Positions 1 to 11,486 of a stretch of 64,000 bases of DNA are shown in pieces. The notes under the pieces were generated by a model. That model saw only the letters and a list, made by a program, of their open reading frames with translations. It searched no databases and had not been told where the DNA came from. The stretch's first letter is position 1. The number at the start of each line of letters is the position of its first letter. The stretch is from Platanthera guangdongensis (taxonomy: Eukaryota > Streptophyta > Magnoliopsida > Asparagales > Orchidaceae): NCBI GenBank assembly GCA_039583875.1, contig CM077150.1, forward strand, positions 185,756,375 to 185,820,374, given 5' to 3'. Both the position numbers and the translations under genes were made by a program.

Positions 1-1
1 C

Positions 2-1010
2 CTTGACGCCTTCCGGGCTCAACAGGCTCCGGCCCAGCAGCCAAACCCAGGGGCCAACTGGATGAGCACCTTCCGAGGACTCTCTCCCCCATCCTACTTG
101 GGGACAAAGTCGGCAGTGCAGACAGAGGAGTGGCTGGATATTATGTACGAGATGTTGACCGGGATACGGTGCCCCTGGGAGGAGAGGGTGGCTTTGGTGG
201 TATCTTGCTTGGAGTCCCATGCCAAGAGGTGGTGGAAGACGCTGTTGGACACGATGTTTGCCGATAGGGAGGTTGCGGAAATTACTTGGGAGGAATTCAG
301 GGCCACGCTGCTGGAGCATTTTGTTCCGCAGTCGGCCAGGGACGAGTTAGAGGAGCGGTTCTTACAGCTGAAGCAGGGCACCAGGACGGTGGTGGAGTAC
401 CACCGAGAGTTCGACCATTTGGCTCGATATGCAGGTTCTTACCAGCTGGACGAAGCAGGATACATCAAGAGGTTCTATAAGGGTCTGAAAGAGGAGTTGA
501 GGGAGGCCTTGTTGTTTGTATCTGACGGGCCTATCTCCCGGATTTTGGAGATGGCAAAGAGAATTGAGGCTGATTGGCACACCATTCGGGGCCGGAAGCG
601 GTAAGCGGAGGATCAGGGCCGGAGGGCCAGAAATGATCAACGGCGAGGCGCTATACCAGATGGGAGAAGGACAGAGGAGCAGCCTCATCAGGAGGTGAGG
701 CAGGAGCTGACAGAGCAGGTGATATTGGCCCCTCAACCTCTTCGGATACAGGAGATGCCGAGACCCGGGGGTATGGCGTATCCCCCACCGGAGTGCTTCC
801 ATTGTCATCAGGTGGGACACCTCCGGAGAAACTGCCCTATGAGGGGGACACCACGTCCAGCACCACAGGGTGGCCCACCTGCTCAGCATTTCGGAGGCCG
901 AGGACGCGGCTGAGGACGTGGTTATGAGGGAGGAGATCGAAGACAGGAAAGGGGGCAGGTATATGCTTTGGACCTGGCACAGCCTCGAAACCCAGAGCAG
1001 GTCATCACAG
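2..1010 (+). pseudogene. gag: TEK-1 gag (capsid/nucleocapsid), 5' truncated by the window
   Basis: One reading frame is open from base 2 and continues to base 1010, broken only by TAA at 602-604 and TGA at 911-913; the latter lies in a GRGRG-type run and is probably a CGA to TGA change. The section at about 100-600 is a retrotransposon gag domain (WEEFRATLLEHFVP, then QGTRTVVEYHREFDHL). A CCHC zinc knuckle, CFHCHQVGHLRRNC, is encoded at 794-835 and would bind the element RNA. The product would form cytoplasmic virus-like particles. The frame ends at an apparent splice donor rather than at a stop codon (see the intron-like segment). Confidence 0.85.
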
Positions 1011-1140
1011 GTAAGCCAAGATGTTCAAATTGTTTAAATTAAATTCCCTGTCTCAATTACCCAACAAGTAGAACTTCCCTAAGTAGAATAAATAGGAATG
1101 AAAACTCGTTATAAAATACTAAGACATTTAACCGTCCCAG
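1011..1140 (+). other. Intron-like segment between TEK-1 gag and protease
   Basis: The segment starts GTAAGC directly after ...ATCACAG and ends ...CCGTCCCAG directly before the protease coding sequence. It is AT-rich unlike its flanks and carries several stops. A branch-point-like TACTAAG lies roughly 20 bases before the acceptor. Its length, 130, is not a multiple of three, and its removal moves the frame from that of gag to that of protease exactly where the conserved residues before the catalytic DTGAS should join. It is read as a GT-AG intron or an intron-like insertion. A chance insertion with GT...AG ends is the alternative. Confidence 0.55.
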
Positions 1141-1775
1141 GTATAGTCCTCATCAGCGGCAAGTCCGCCTATACGCTGTTCGACACGGGTGCCTCGCACT
1201 CGTTTGTGTCGGAGGACTTTCTGGAAGGGCTGGAAGGAGTGGAACGGTTCATAGGCCGGATGAGGAGGGTGCGTCTACCCGACGGATCGGAGATACTCAC
1301 CTCTGCCCACTGCAGCTTGGAGGCAGAGATTAGAGGAAAGCTGTTCGAAGTTTCGGCAACGGTCCTAAGGATACCAATCTTCGAGCTGATCTTGGGCATG
1401 ATTTGGTTACAATGGAACCATGCCCAGATTGATTGTCAAGCGAAGAGGATCACCGTGAGGCACGGAGACTCTATCATCATCATCGAAGGTATAAGACCTA
1501 CCTCACGTATACCCTTATCTTCATTACAGGCCGTTAAGGCCTATTTTCAGGGGGAGGAGGTCTACGAGGTGCTGTTTGAGATGGCGGAGGCCACAAATTC
1601 TATATTAAATATCCCGGTGGTGCGGGAGTTTGAGGACGTCTTTCCAGAAAAATTACCCGGATTACCCCCGCGTAGGGAGCAGGACTTTCAGATACAGCTT
1701 GTGCCAGGGGCCAAGCCGGCATGCAAGGCACCTTACCGGATGGCCCCAAGGGAGTTGACAGAGTTCCGGAGCTAG
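1141..1775 (+). pseudogene. pol: TEK-1 aspartic protease and linker
   Basis: A retropepsin-like aspartic protease with catalytic DTGAS encoded from 1182, followed by the expected second half (ILGMIWLQWNHAQIDC). It would cleave the Gag-Pol polyprotein inside particles. The linker towards the reverse transcriptase (LPGLPPRREQDFQIQLVPGA) is typical of Ty3/gypsy elements. The domain has no internal stop, but TAG at 1773-1775 ends the frame just before the reverse transcriptase, which continues in the same frame. An ATG at 1098 would lie inside the intron-like segment, so the true upstream coding sequence is taken to begin at 1141. Confidence 0.85.
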
Positions 1776-2924
1776 CTTCAGGAGTTAGTGGAAGCCGGAT
1801 TTGTCCGGCCAAGCTCTTCACCATGGGGAGCCCCGGTATTGTTCGTCAAAAAGAAAGACGGGACACTCAAATTGTGCATCGACTACCGAGCACTAAATCA
1901 ACTGACGGTCCGAAATACCTATCCACTTCCAAGGATAGACGAGCTGTTCGACCAGCTGCAGGGAGCGCAGTTCTTTTCGAAATTAGATTTGAGGTCGGGA
2001 TACTACCAGCTTCGGATTCGAGAGGAGGATATTCAGAAGACTACTTTTAGTAGCAGATATGGTTTATTTGAGTTTACGGTGATGCCCTTTGGTCTCACCA
2101 ATGCACCATCGGCATTCATGACCCTCATGAACCAGGTTTTCAAGGAGTATCTAGATGTGTTTGTCATTGTGTTTATCGATGACATCCTCATCTACTCGAG
2201 AATGGAGGAGGAGCACACTCGCCATCTGGCATTGACCCTACAGAGACTGCAGGAGAATCATTTATATGCAAAGTTTAGCAAATGTTAGTTCTGGCTGAAG
2301 GAGGTGGGCTTCTTAGGCCATATTATCAGTGGTGCCAGGTTTGCAGTGGATCCGGCAAAGATTCAGGAAATTCGGGATTGGCCGCAGCTGAAGACAACCA
2401 CCGACGTACGAAGTTTCCTAGGACTAGCCGGTTACTACCGGAAGTTCGTGGAGGGATTCTCTCGAATAGCCCTCACGCTCACATCTTTGACGAAGAAGGA
2501 GGTACCTTTTGTGTGGACCCCGCAGTGCCAGGCAACTTTCCAAGAGCTGAAGGACCGACTTACCTCGGCTCCTATACTTGCTCTTCCCTCGGGGAGAGAA
2601 GGATTTCAGGTCTACACCGATGCATCCTACCAGGGTATAGGAGTTGTACTGATGCAGAAGGGTCATGTGATTGCATATGCGTCTCACCAGTTGAGGAAGC
2701 ACGAACAGAACTATCCGGTGCACGACCTTGAGATGGGGGCGGTCGTTTTTGCCTTGAAGGTCTGGCGCCACTACCTTTATGTAGTCCACTGCGACATCTA
2801 CTCCGACCACAAGAACCTGAAATACTTGGACACACAGAAGGAACTGAATATCAGGCAGAGGCGCTGGGTGGAGTTCTTAGCAGATTATCAGTATGAGATG
2901 TAATACCATCCAGGGAAGGCAAAC
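1776..2924 (+). pseudogene. pol: TEK-1 reverse transcriptase and RNase H
   Basis: In frame with the protease. The reverse transcriptase has the Ty3/gypsy blocks [45 protein letters not shown] and the catalytic FIDD at 2172-2183. After TAG at 2286-2288 it continues with FLGHIISG and the connection domain. RNase H follows ([17 protein letters not shown], then [20 protein letters not shown]). A TAA at 2901-2903 precedes YHPGKANVVADVLSRR. These enzymes would copy the element RNA into DNA in the particle. The stops replace residues that are otherwise conserved, so they look like point mutations in a once-intact frame. Confidence 0.88.
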
Positions 2925-4325
2925 GTGGTGGCCGACGTGTTGAGTCGGAGAGCTGCCACTTCCGAGGTCGGGCCCCAGGTTATGTATATGGAGCTGGTGA
3001 GGAGATTGGAGGATATGCACATCATACTAGTGTCATCCGAGGACCCCGAGCTTTACATGGAGTATTTAGCTGCGGTGAGTGCTACAGACGATATCCGGGA
3101 CCGAGTCAGAGAGGGACAGAGGCGAGATGTCAAATTGGAGCCGATATTCTGGGCCTTGGAGAACGGTGCAGCAGGAGATTACATGATGAGGGATGGTGTG
3201 GTATGCTTTAGAGGTCGGACTTATATACCGGAAGGAGGCCAGGTCCGGGAAGATATTATGGCGGAGGCCCACCACAGCAGATACTCGGTGCACCCGGGCA
3301 TCACGAAGATGGCTGCGGATTTGAAGAAGACTATGTACTGGCCTGGCATGAAGAAGGATATCACTCAGTTTGTGACCCACTGCGAAGCGTGCCAGCTAGT
3401 GAAGGCGGAGTGCAAAAACCCCGCAGGTTTGTTGCAACCACTCCCGGTACCAGAGTAGAAGTTTGAAGACATCGCGATGGACTTTATTCACGGACTTCCC
3501 CGATCACGGACGGGAAATGACTCTATTTGGGTCATCGTCGATCGGTTGACAAAAGTAGCCAGGTTCATTCCGATCAGGAAGGACGACGCTGTGGGAGTAT
3601 TAGTGCGGAGATTTGTGGAGCAGTTCGTTCAATATCACGGGGTGCCCAAGACAATCGTGTCGGATCGGGATGGCCGGTTCACTTCCAGGGAGTGGAGATC
3701 CGTGCAAGCATACTTGGGTACGCGATTGACCTTCAGCACCGCATTCCATCCCCAGACGGACGGGCAGATAGAACGCACCAACCAGATGCTGGAAGATCTT
3801 TTGAGGCTATGCATTTTGGATCGCGGGGAACCGTGGGAGAAGCTCTTACCCCTGGTCGAGTTCTCCTATAACAACAGCTACCAGTTCAGCATCAGGATGG
3901 CGCCTTACGAAGCCTTGTATGGAAGGAAATGCCGGACCCCGCTTTCTTGGATTCAGGACGAGGATCCGAAGGTGTTGGGATCAGATTTTGTTGAAGACAC
4001 CGAGGCCCAGGTGAGGCTGATCAGAGACAGGATGCTAGAGGCGCAGAGCAGACAGGCTAAGTACTATGATGTTCGGCATCGTCGGGTGGAGTTTCAGGTG
4101 GGGGACCGAGTGTTTTTGAAGATCCGGCACATGCTTGGAGTCTCACGGGTGCGTGGTCAGAGAAAGAAGCTCAGCCCTAGGTACATGGGCCCTTATAGGA
4201 TCCTAGAGCGGGTCAGGCCCCTAGCATACAGGCTGGAGTTTCCACTAGAGCTGGCAGCTCTGCACGACGTCTTCCACATTTCTTCGCTGAGGAGGGCTCT
4301 GCTACGCCCGGAGCAGCAATTTTGA
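2925..4325 (+). pseudogene. pol: TEK-1 integrase
   Basis: The zinc-binding HHCC region spans the encoded HHSRYSVHPG...HCEACQLVKAEC, interrupted by TAG at 3456-3458 where PEWKFE is expected (TGG to TAG). The catalytic core follows: MDFIHGLPRSRTGNDSIWVIVDRL (D), VSDRDGRFTS (D), HPQTDGQIERTNQ (E of the DDE triad). The C-terminal part contains YEALYGRKCRTPL, LSPRYMGPYRILERV and LHDVFHISSLRR. Integrase would insert the DNA copy in the nucleus. The frame ends at TGA 4323-4325, where a one-base frameshift moves into the chromodomain frame. Confidence 0.88.
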
Positions 4326-4573
4326 CCACCAAAGGGCCGGTAGCTTCAGACCGGTCAGTTCGCTTAGAGCCAGTTCGGATTGAGGACCGAGGATTACGGA
4401 TCTTGCGTCGCAAGAAGGTCCCGTTAGTCAAAGTCCTGTGGAGGAACCACGGACAGGAGGAGCATACCTGGGAGCCGCAGGACCTGATGCGGCAAAGATA
4501 CCCAGAGCTGTTCAGTCAGGTATACCTCACAAACCCCTCAAGATGTTTAATTTATTTTCCTGCTTTAAACTAG
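4322..4573 (+). pseudogene. pol: TEK-1 chromodomain tail of integrase
   Basis: After a frameshift the encoded LRRKKVPLVKVLWRNHG followed by EEHTWEPQDLMRQRYPELF is the chromodomain-like module of chromoviruses. It is thought to steer integration towards marked chromatin. It is directly continuous with the integrase C-terminus, as expected in the Tekay lineage. The conserved part ends near 4525; the remaining codons to 4573 look like read-through. Position and sequence leave little doubt on identity. Confidence 0.8.
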
Positions 4574-4813
4574 TAAGGGCTACTCTAGGCAGGTAGAGGC
4601 TTATCTTTTGTTTATTGGGGGCTTATCTTTTGTTTATTGGGATCTTGGCTCACCAATTAAGCCAATTGGGTGCAGACTTAGGTTTCCCTCAAAACCTAAT
4701 TTAGTAAACCTGGCGTCGTGATGGGATGTTACAAGTTTCTTTTCTACGGTAGAAATTCTCGTAGGCTTAACCTTGATTTCGGGGACGAAATCTTTGTTTT
4801 GTTTATTGGGATT
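4574..4813 (+). other. TEK-1 untranslated spacer before the 3' LTR
   Basis: Non-coding sequence with a duplicated 21-bp segment (GCTTATCTTTTGTTTATTGGG near 4599 and 4620). TTTCGGGGACGAAAT, near 4779-4793, is the motif usually seen shortly before the polypurine tract of this lineage. The tract itself is degraded, and the last bases before the LTR are T-rich (TTTATTGGGATT). Confidence 0.5.
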
Positions 4814-7800
4814 TATAACATCTCATTTCCAACTAGACCCCTAGGAGTGGTTTTGTCCATGACTAGGTCATGACAAACCCTAGGAAGCCAGAAATGGGCC
4901 AAGAGATAGGTGGCCAAGGTGAGGATCACCATGGTCTGCAAATAGTAGAATTCTGAACAATAGTTTAGGATGACCATGGGCTTCACCATGACCCCAAGAC
5001 CCTACCACAACACCCCCTAATATCTTGGGAGGCCCATTAGAGCCATAAGGACCCACTGGGGTCAATCAAAGAGACTCAGCTGAGCAAAGTCAACATTAAC
5101 CCTAAACGGGTCAAACTAGCCTACTTAGGGTCAATTGACCTACTCCTAGCCTAGAGGACCCCACCTATTCCCTCCTAACCCTAAAGTGAAGTCAAAGGGT
5201 CACTAAGGACACATTGGGGTCAGCCCTAGAGGCCAAGTTGACCCAAGTCAACTCAAGCCCCAAATCTGGTCAAAGTGCCCTTACTAAGGGTAGGTGACCT
5301 CTAAAATGTAAGGTAACCCTACATAACCCCACATAGGCCTTAGGGGAGGCCAATGGGTCCCCAAGCACCCAATGGGGTCAACCTAGGTGATCAAATTGAC
5401 CTAAGTCAACCCTAACTTAAGCCATGTCAAACCTAGCCCAAATGGGCTAACCCAAGCCCAAGCCACTTCTCCCTTAGGCTAACCTCATTTTTCAAGATCA
5501 TTATGACTAAGTGGGCTGCACATAGCCTATGGTGTTGACCAGTCAACATGGGTGACTAGGAGAGAGAAGGGAGCTTCCCTTCATGATAATGGTGGAGAGA
5601 GAAAATTGGGGAAGAAGAAGGGAAGGGTGGGAGCCGGCCAAAGGGAGGCCAACAACCACACTTAATGGCTGCAATCAACTCCTCTAGGGAAGCGGAGTTG
5701 ATTCCAGCCGTTTCTCGGCCACCAAGAGGAAGATTCAGCCCCCCCCCCCCCCACTCAACCCGAGCCAAGCTTTCAAGGTCATTAATGGTCATTGATGTTT
5801 GGCCTCTCCCCTCCCCCAACCGATGATTTAAACACCATCAGGGACCTGAGAGGAACCCTTCCCACCATTTACCTGAGGAATTCGAGCTACTTGACTTCAC
5901 TGTTGTAGAAATCCGGCCGGTGGCACCACTACCATGGCTACCCGAAGATCGACTCGCATTCAGGCCGCCAGGAAGGTCCTCCTCCTCTCCTTATCTCACG
6001 GGTAGATCGTAGCTTTCCTTAGGTTCAAGGTTCAGGCTCAATTGAGCCCGATCCAAACCATGGTTTTCATGGTTTTTCGGTAAAAAAATTCCTACTAGAA
6101 CCGCTGAAAAACACCCCTCCGGCGGCACAGGCTGTGCTGCCGCCTGGCGACAGCCACCACCTCAACGGAGGTGGTGGTGGTGGTGGCCGGCCGGGGAAGG
6201 GGCTGGATGGCCGGCGGCAGAGCTTGGAAGTGGCTCCAGGCAGGATGAATCCTGGTCGTCGGCTCAAGGAAGGAGATGAAGGGATTACGTCCCTTTTTCT
6301 TCAAGATTCGTGCGGTTATGTGATTAAACTATATGAAATATATTTAATATAATGTGATTTATGTCACAGATTTTGATATTTTTGGTTTTAAATTTTACAA
6401 ATACTTAGGCTCACCTGGTGGGAAAACCTTCAACATAAACATTGTAGCCCTTTGGGTCTACCTTATTTTAAAATTTGTTTGAACCAATTTGGGTTCATGG
6501 TTTGACCAGGGCACCCATTTTGGTGGGGCCTATATCTAGGGCTAGACAGTCATTAAACTGAGTGCCCACACTTCATCCTTGGTCCAAACTGCTTGAAATT
6601 GTGGCAGGGAGTCTAACCTAGCTATACCTAGGGCCTGCCTAAAACTCAGAAGTTTTAGAGACACTTTGCCTAAAGTTTTCACTTTTATTTAATAATGCTA
6701 GGGTATTTTAATTAATTGGCCTAATTACCTCCAAACCCTTCCAAATTTTGGTGAGTGGTCCCTGGCATCAATACCTAGTTCTGTTCAAACTTTTAATCCA
6801 TTTGGATATGTTTTGGCTAGGGAATCACTAAACCCTAGTTAGGCTTTAAGGTGGTATTCTTGATTAAAAGTGCACTATGGTCTTAGGGTGGTCCCCTCCC
6901 CTCAACAGAGGCTGAGCTTTTGGACACTGACTTGGCATGGCCAATGTCACGCTCTTAAAGAAAATGGGATGATTTAGGTTTGATTTACCCTAGGGTTCAA
7001 CCTCAAACCCTAAGGAAGGACTCTTGGGGTTGTGAAGGACATGGGGGCAAATGCCCTTGTATGGCCTTGAAAACTCAGTAGAATTGAAGGGAGTGTAACC
7101 TAAGTTCTCTGGTAGGAACCTTAGAGGACTTGGAGGAAGGTATGCACCTCAAAACCCTAACCCTAGTTTTAGGGTAGAAATACTATTTTGTAAATTCAGC
7201 CATTAAATTAAAGCTAAAGGTTGTGAAACTTGGGTAGAGTAAGTTTTAGGCCATCTAGAACCCTTGATAATTTTATTAGAAATTTATGGGTTATAGTTCT
7301 GGCACTTTATTTGTTAATTACCAAAAGGCGCAAAATGATATTTAAACTAGTTCTGGTTATTCTGTTCATTTGAATCTAATGGAACTTTGGCAGAAGATAA
7401 TCCAGGCCTAAGTTAATATCTCTGAATTTTATTATAATTTTTACTTGATTTTATTTAGTACTTCCTTCACAAGTTTTGGAAAGGGGCTTGGTAGAATAAA
7501 ATTAATTATTGATGATTTATCTGTTGTAAAATCATGAGACTTAGGTTTTGATTCTTTCAGGCCAAAATATACTTGTAGAAATTTATTCATAATTTTTAGA
7601 GAGCTGTTTATAGCACTTCCTTTACAAGTCCATAATTTTGAGACCTTGATATTTAATTAATTCAGAGAATGATTCTTTCTAAAAAAAATTATAAAACTTT
7701 ATCTAGAGATTTGATGTGTCCTTACAATCATCCTGGAATTTTCTCTGGAGTTTTGGAAGTATTATTGTTGTGCATCCCCTTAAAATGATTTATTATGGAA

Positions 7801-8195
7801 TAAATTTGAAATAAAATTTAAGGGCTTAAACCTTGCTGAAAAATTGGGAGATTCTGGTTTTTTAGATGATTATTTATTTTGCATTTAACATAAATTTAGT
7901 GGAATTTTATCTTGTCTAAAACTTGTACTTCATGTTCAAACATGGAACTTTTGGTTATTAGAATAAATAAATAAATTATCAGTTAAATTATGAAAATTAG
8001 GAAATTATGGATTTAGGCTACAAATGCCAGTATAGCCCTCCAATAATTATTATATGAGTACTGGATGATCATTTGGCATACTTCCTATTTTACGGGTCAT
8101 ATAGTTTAAGTGGTCTGCATTTAGTAAAACTGCAGGAAATAAATTTTAATATGAATTAGAGCACAAGAGTTGGGTTTTGTTGGTTTGCTGGAAGG

Positions 8196-8204
8196 TATAA
8201 ATAG
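8196..8204 (+). promoter_or_regulatory. TEK-1 LTR TATA box
   Basis: TATAAATAG lies in a local context with no other TATA-like match and about 1.75 kb before the LTR end. It is the probable core promoter of the element. GC-rich R/U5 sequence follows. Confidence 0.55.
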
Positions 8205-8568
8205 AATTAGGAGCATCATTGGAAGTTAAAATGAGTCGGGTGTTGTTTTGGCTAGGGTTTTGAGGCGCTCGGGTGCGACGAAAGATCGTCCTCCCCGAGG
8301 TGAGGTAGAGTCAAATCACCCTAGGTTTAGCCTATCGTAACATGAGGAAGTAATGGGTAAGGGAATCAACCAATAATAATAATAATTACCTTGCGAAAGG
8401 GAACGTTGGGCGTAATCCCAACATACTTCCTAGTGCCCCTTGAGAGCCCTTCACAGGGAATACCGGGGGCAGTCCTGGGTTAACGTAAACTGTATTAATA
8501 AGCTAAAAAGAGTAACTTAGTAATTAGGGTTGCACTTTTCACGAACACAGATAGCACAGGAAGATAGC

Positions 8569-8671
8569 TGGAGCTTCGGCTCGGATGGTTAAGAGACGGA
8601 CGTTTGGGTCCGGGGAGCTTCAGCTCGATTGTTTGAGACGGACGTTTTGGTCCGGGGAGCTTCGGCTCGGT
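8569..8671 (+). repeat. Short tandem repeat in TEK-1 LTR, about 2.4 copies of a 42-44-bp unit
   Basis: The phrase GGAGCTTCGGCTCG (with one variant) starts at about 8570, 8614 and 8656, separated by GACGGACGTTTGGGTCC-like sequence. It lies downstream of the TATA box, in the presumed R/U5 or leader. Function unknown. Confidence 0.6.
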
Positions 8672-10521
8672 TTTTGCTTACGCTAAATTTGCATGTGCAT
8701 AAAAGGAAAAAGTAAATTAAGGTGGTGGGTCTTCGGTATTGGAGGGTCGATGCACCGACGCCAATACGCTGACTCGACAAGTGTGGTTAGCACTTCGCCA
8801 ACAGAAGTCCGGTGCGCCAGCCGGCAAGAGTACGCAGGAGTCCGCTTCGTGCGCCAAGCGTTGAGGCGTACAATAGGTCTGACCAGTAGTACTTTAATGG
8901 TTTAGAGGTGGGCGAGGCCCAACCCACCGCTTCCGTCTGCCACTACGGAGGTATCCTGAGAGGTTACGGCTCCATAAAGGGGGAACTAAAGGTCTGTGTG
9001 CACAGAGTCGGGTGTGTGTGTTGCACTTGCATGATCCATCATACCCACTTGCATGTCATAGCATAATCGATTCATTTAACCCTGACACCTAAAGTATAAG
9101 TGGAATGGGACGCTTATACTTTAGGCCCTGCTAAACGACCACTTGGTCTATAAGCTTGTGTGGGCAAGTTTATAAATTAAGGTCAATTTTGATATATATT
9201 TATATTTATTGCTGTTTGATAACCGACACCCCAACGTATAAATTGGTATGGGACTTTTTATACGATGGGAGCCTTGCAGAAGACCCCTTAGCTTATGTGT
9301 TCTCACATAAGTGAAGGTTACTTTTCATATTTCAGCTTATTGTCTATACATATTATAGAATTGCTAGTATAGGTCAGCTGCCATCTATTTTTTTGATTAT
9401 TCCCCACCTTCAAGTCCTCCCCTTTCTTCCTCTCCGCTCGGTGCCTAGGAGCCATGGGTGAAGGGGTGGGGATGATAGGACTTAGTCTTTTAGACTAACG
9501 GTTTTCGAACCGCATCATTTTAGGGGATCGTGGAGCCCAGCATGGAGGAGCAGCCCCAGAGACCGGTGCGCTTGGAGATGGGGCAGTCTAGCTCCGGAGT
9601 TCATACAGCCGGGACTGTGAGTCTCGACCTTGAGTAGATTTTAGCATTTGCTTCCGCATGAGTTATTTGTAGTGAGGACATGATGTACCGGGCATAAGCC
9701 CGTATTTTAGTACTCTGATATATTATTATGTGGACACTCCCTTCGTGGAGGTTTATTTACTATAATATGTGATTTTTTGTGGACTGCTAGTTGCATTTAC
9801 TTTATTGTGCTACTTTTCTGTGATCGAATTGGCCGGCAGAATCGACGTTTTGTGGTGATGAACCTTCAGGGCGAGAAGGAGTCACCGCAAAACGGCGGTT
9901 CTGGGCCCAAGACCCCGGTATTGTAAAAAAAAGGGGGGGTCTTACACCCCAACCTTAGGTATATCCACTTTCCACTCACAGATCTAGCAAAACACTAGAC
10001 TCGGCTACTCCATTAATCTCGGATTGAAACCAATCCTACACTTTGGAACAACGTTCCTACAACTCGATCCGAAAACTGGATCTACACTCGGAAGATGAAA
10101 AATTCCTACAATAACTCTGAGAAAACATCTCCTACAACTCGGAGAAAGATCTCCTACAAGAATAAAATGAAATAATGAATACAAATAGTGATTTATTTTC
10201 AGATCTGAAGTCCTTCTGCCTGTTCTTCTTTCTTTGAGCTTTGCGGCTTTATCAGAATTTTTTGAAGAAGAATCGGCAATCTCTGGATCTGAAAATCTCT
10301 GAACTCACACGATCAAGTAGAGGATCTGTCGTTGATAATAATCTCGATTTGTGGATCAATCTGGATCGAAAGCCCTTAGATGATGAAGAATATGATTGGC
10401 GGCTCTCGATTTGGAATGAAAGAATGGATTCAGAAAACTTGGAATTTTCTTCTTGCGACGTCTGAAAATTCTTCTAAAAATCTTCTTAAAACTTCTTAGG
10501 GTTAGTCAAAAATGATAAGAC

Positions 10522-10531
10522 CTTTTATAGG
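10522..10531 (-). promoter_or_regulatory. SIR-A LTR TATA box
   Basis: On the minus strand this reads CCTATAAAAG, about 110 bp downstream (minus-strand sense) of the TCTCGAGA box array. This matches the box-array-then-TATA order seen in SIR-B and SIR-C. Confidence 0.55.
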
Positions 10532-10639
10532 ATTACCCTAACGGTCATAATCGTCATTAATTACATCCACGTAGACCAATCACGCATTAATTATGTTTTA
10601 AATAAATGTCTGTTTGGACTTAGCAAATTTCAGAAAAAT

Positions 10640-11320
10640 AGACCAGGGTGTTCTCGAGAAGAAGGTTATTACTCGAGAACTAATGAGTTCTGTTACTCGA
10701 GAACAATAAGGAAGTTCTCGAAAAGAAGACTTAGAGAAAAATGATATGGAGGAAGAAAACAGCTTCTTCGGGAAAGAAGAAAACAGCTTCTTCGGGAAAG
10801 AAGAAAACTACTCGAGAAAAATATCTTATAATTCTCGAGAAGAATAATTTTGGTACTCGAGAACAAAAGGCTGTCTCGAGAAAAATAGTTAGAAAAATAT
10901 GTGGAGGTGGAATACTGCAGTCTCGAGAATGTCAGGAAGTATTCGAGAAAAATAATATTTTGTTCTCGAGAAGAAACATTCTGATTCTCGAGAACAAATA
11001 ATCATCTCGAGAACAAACAACTAGCTCTCAAGAAAAATACTCTGGTTCTCGACAAATGACTTCTGCATCTCGAGAACAGACTATAGTCTTCTCAAGAATA
11101 ATTTCATTCTTCTCGAGAAAAAGTCTTAGAAAAATTTATGTCTGGAGAAGAAATATCCGGAGAAAAAATGTCATATATTACTCGAGAACAAAAGCTCTTC
11201 TCGAGAACAGCTTGAAGCTTTCTCGAGAACAACTTCAGTTACTCGAAATGAAGATAAGTCGTACTCGAGAATAATCATAAGTCCTTCTCGAGTACAACTT
11301 ATAGTACTCGAGAAAAAGAC
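10640..11320. repeat. SIR-A U3 array of TTCTCGAGAA palindromes
   Basis: About 25 near copies of the self-complementary TTCTCGAGAA or CTCGAG core lie at irregular 20-40-bp spacing, separated by A-rich spacers. Examples are at about 10655, 10674, 10696, 10831, 10855, 10963 and 11310. The array lies just upstream of the SIR-A TATA box on the minus strand. It is equivalent in position to the repeated-motif boxes described for Sirevirus LTRs, but with a TCGA rather than a CGG-CCG core. Confidence 0.8.
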
Positions 11321-11481
11321 TTAGACTTTTTCTGAAAAGCTTTAAATCTTGATTCTTCATTAAAATCAGCATACAACTTTTCTTTTGCCCTTAGTGCTTG
11401 AAAAGAAAGTGTGTCCCAATAGAGAGGCTACACATGAGTCAACACCATGGATCATACAATGAGAGATTACATTGTATGGTC

Positions 11482-11486
11482 CTGTG
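11482..11486. repeat. Target site duplication of SIR-B, left copy
   Basis: CTGTG immediately before the left LTR of SIR-B. The same five bases follow its right LTR at 20445-20449. Confidence 0.9.

Larger units (their letters stand above)
1..9946 (+). mobile_element. TEK-1: partial Tekay-type Ty3/gypsy chromovirus, internal region plus 3' LTR
   Basis: The order gag, protease, reverse transcriptase, RNase H, integrase, chromodomain, then a long LTR defines a Ty3/gypsy chromovirus; the integrase-chromodomain arrangement and an LTR starting close to TGTAAC and ending in TTACA fit the Tekay/Del lineage. The 5' LTR and the start of gag lie left of the window. The element is inserted in an older Sirevirus LTR (SIR-A), because the base after its last CA continues with a Sirevirus U5-like sequence. 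The expected 5-bp target copy would be CCCCA at 9947-9951; its mate is outside the window. Several in-frame stops and one frameshift make it non-autonomous. Confidence 0.9.
4814..9946 (+). repeat. TEK-1 3' LTR, about 5.1 kb
   Basis: The left edge is TATAACATCTC, a one-base variant of the TGTAACA start typical of Tekay LTRs; the right edge is GGGGGGGTCTTACA. A TATA box at 8196-8204 places a 3.4-kb U3 before about 8230 and R/U5 after it. The block contains a C14 tract (5739-5752), a GGT microsatellite (about 6166-6185), long AT-rich stretches (6300-8250) and no supported gene. An LTR of 5.1 kb is long even for this lineage. The 5' LTR is outside the window, so an unnoticed insertion inside this copy cannot be excluded. 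Confidence 0.75.
9947..11486 (-). repeat. SIR-A: left part of an old Sirevirus LTR, minus orientation
   Basis: The start (CCCCAACCTTAGGTATATCCACTTTCC) matches the internal part of the other Sirevirus LTRs here, such as GTTCCCC...GGGTACATCCACTTTCC in SIR-B, so about 100 bp of its minus-strand 3' end is missing because TEK-1 inserted there. The block holds a TATA box (10522-10531) and an array of TTCTCGAGAA boxes (10640-11320), in the order expected for U3 read on the minus strand. It is interrupted at 11486 by SIR-B and resumes at 20445. It is a solo LTR or the 5' LTR of an element whose body lies left of the window. Confidence 0.75.

Noticed and set aside
6134..6352. ORFs around the GGT microsatellite in the TEK-1 LTR
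   Set aside because: Caused by the simple repeat; lie within an LTR.
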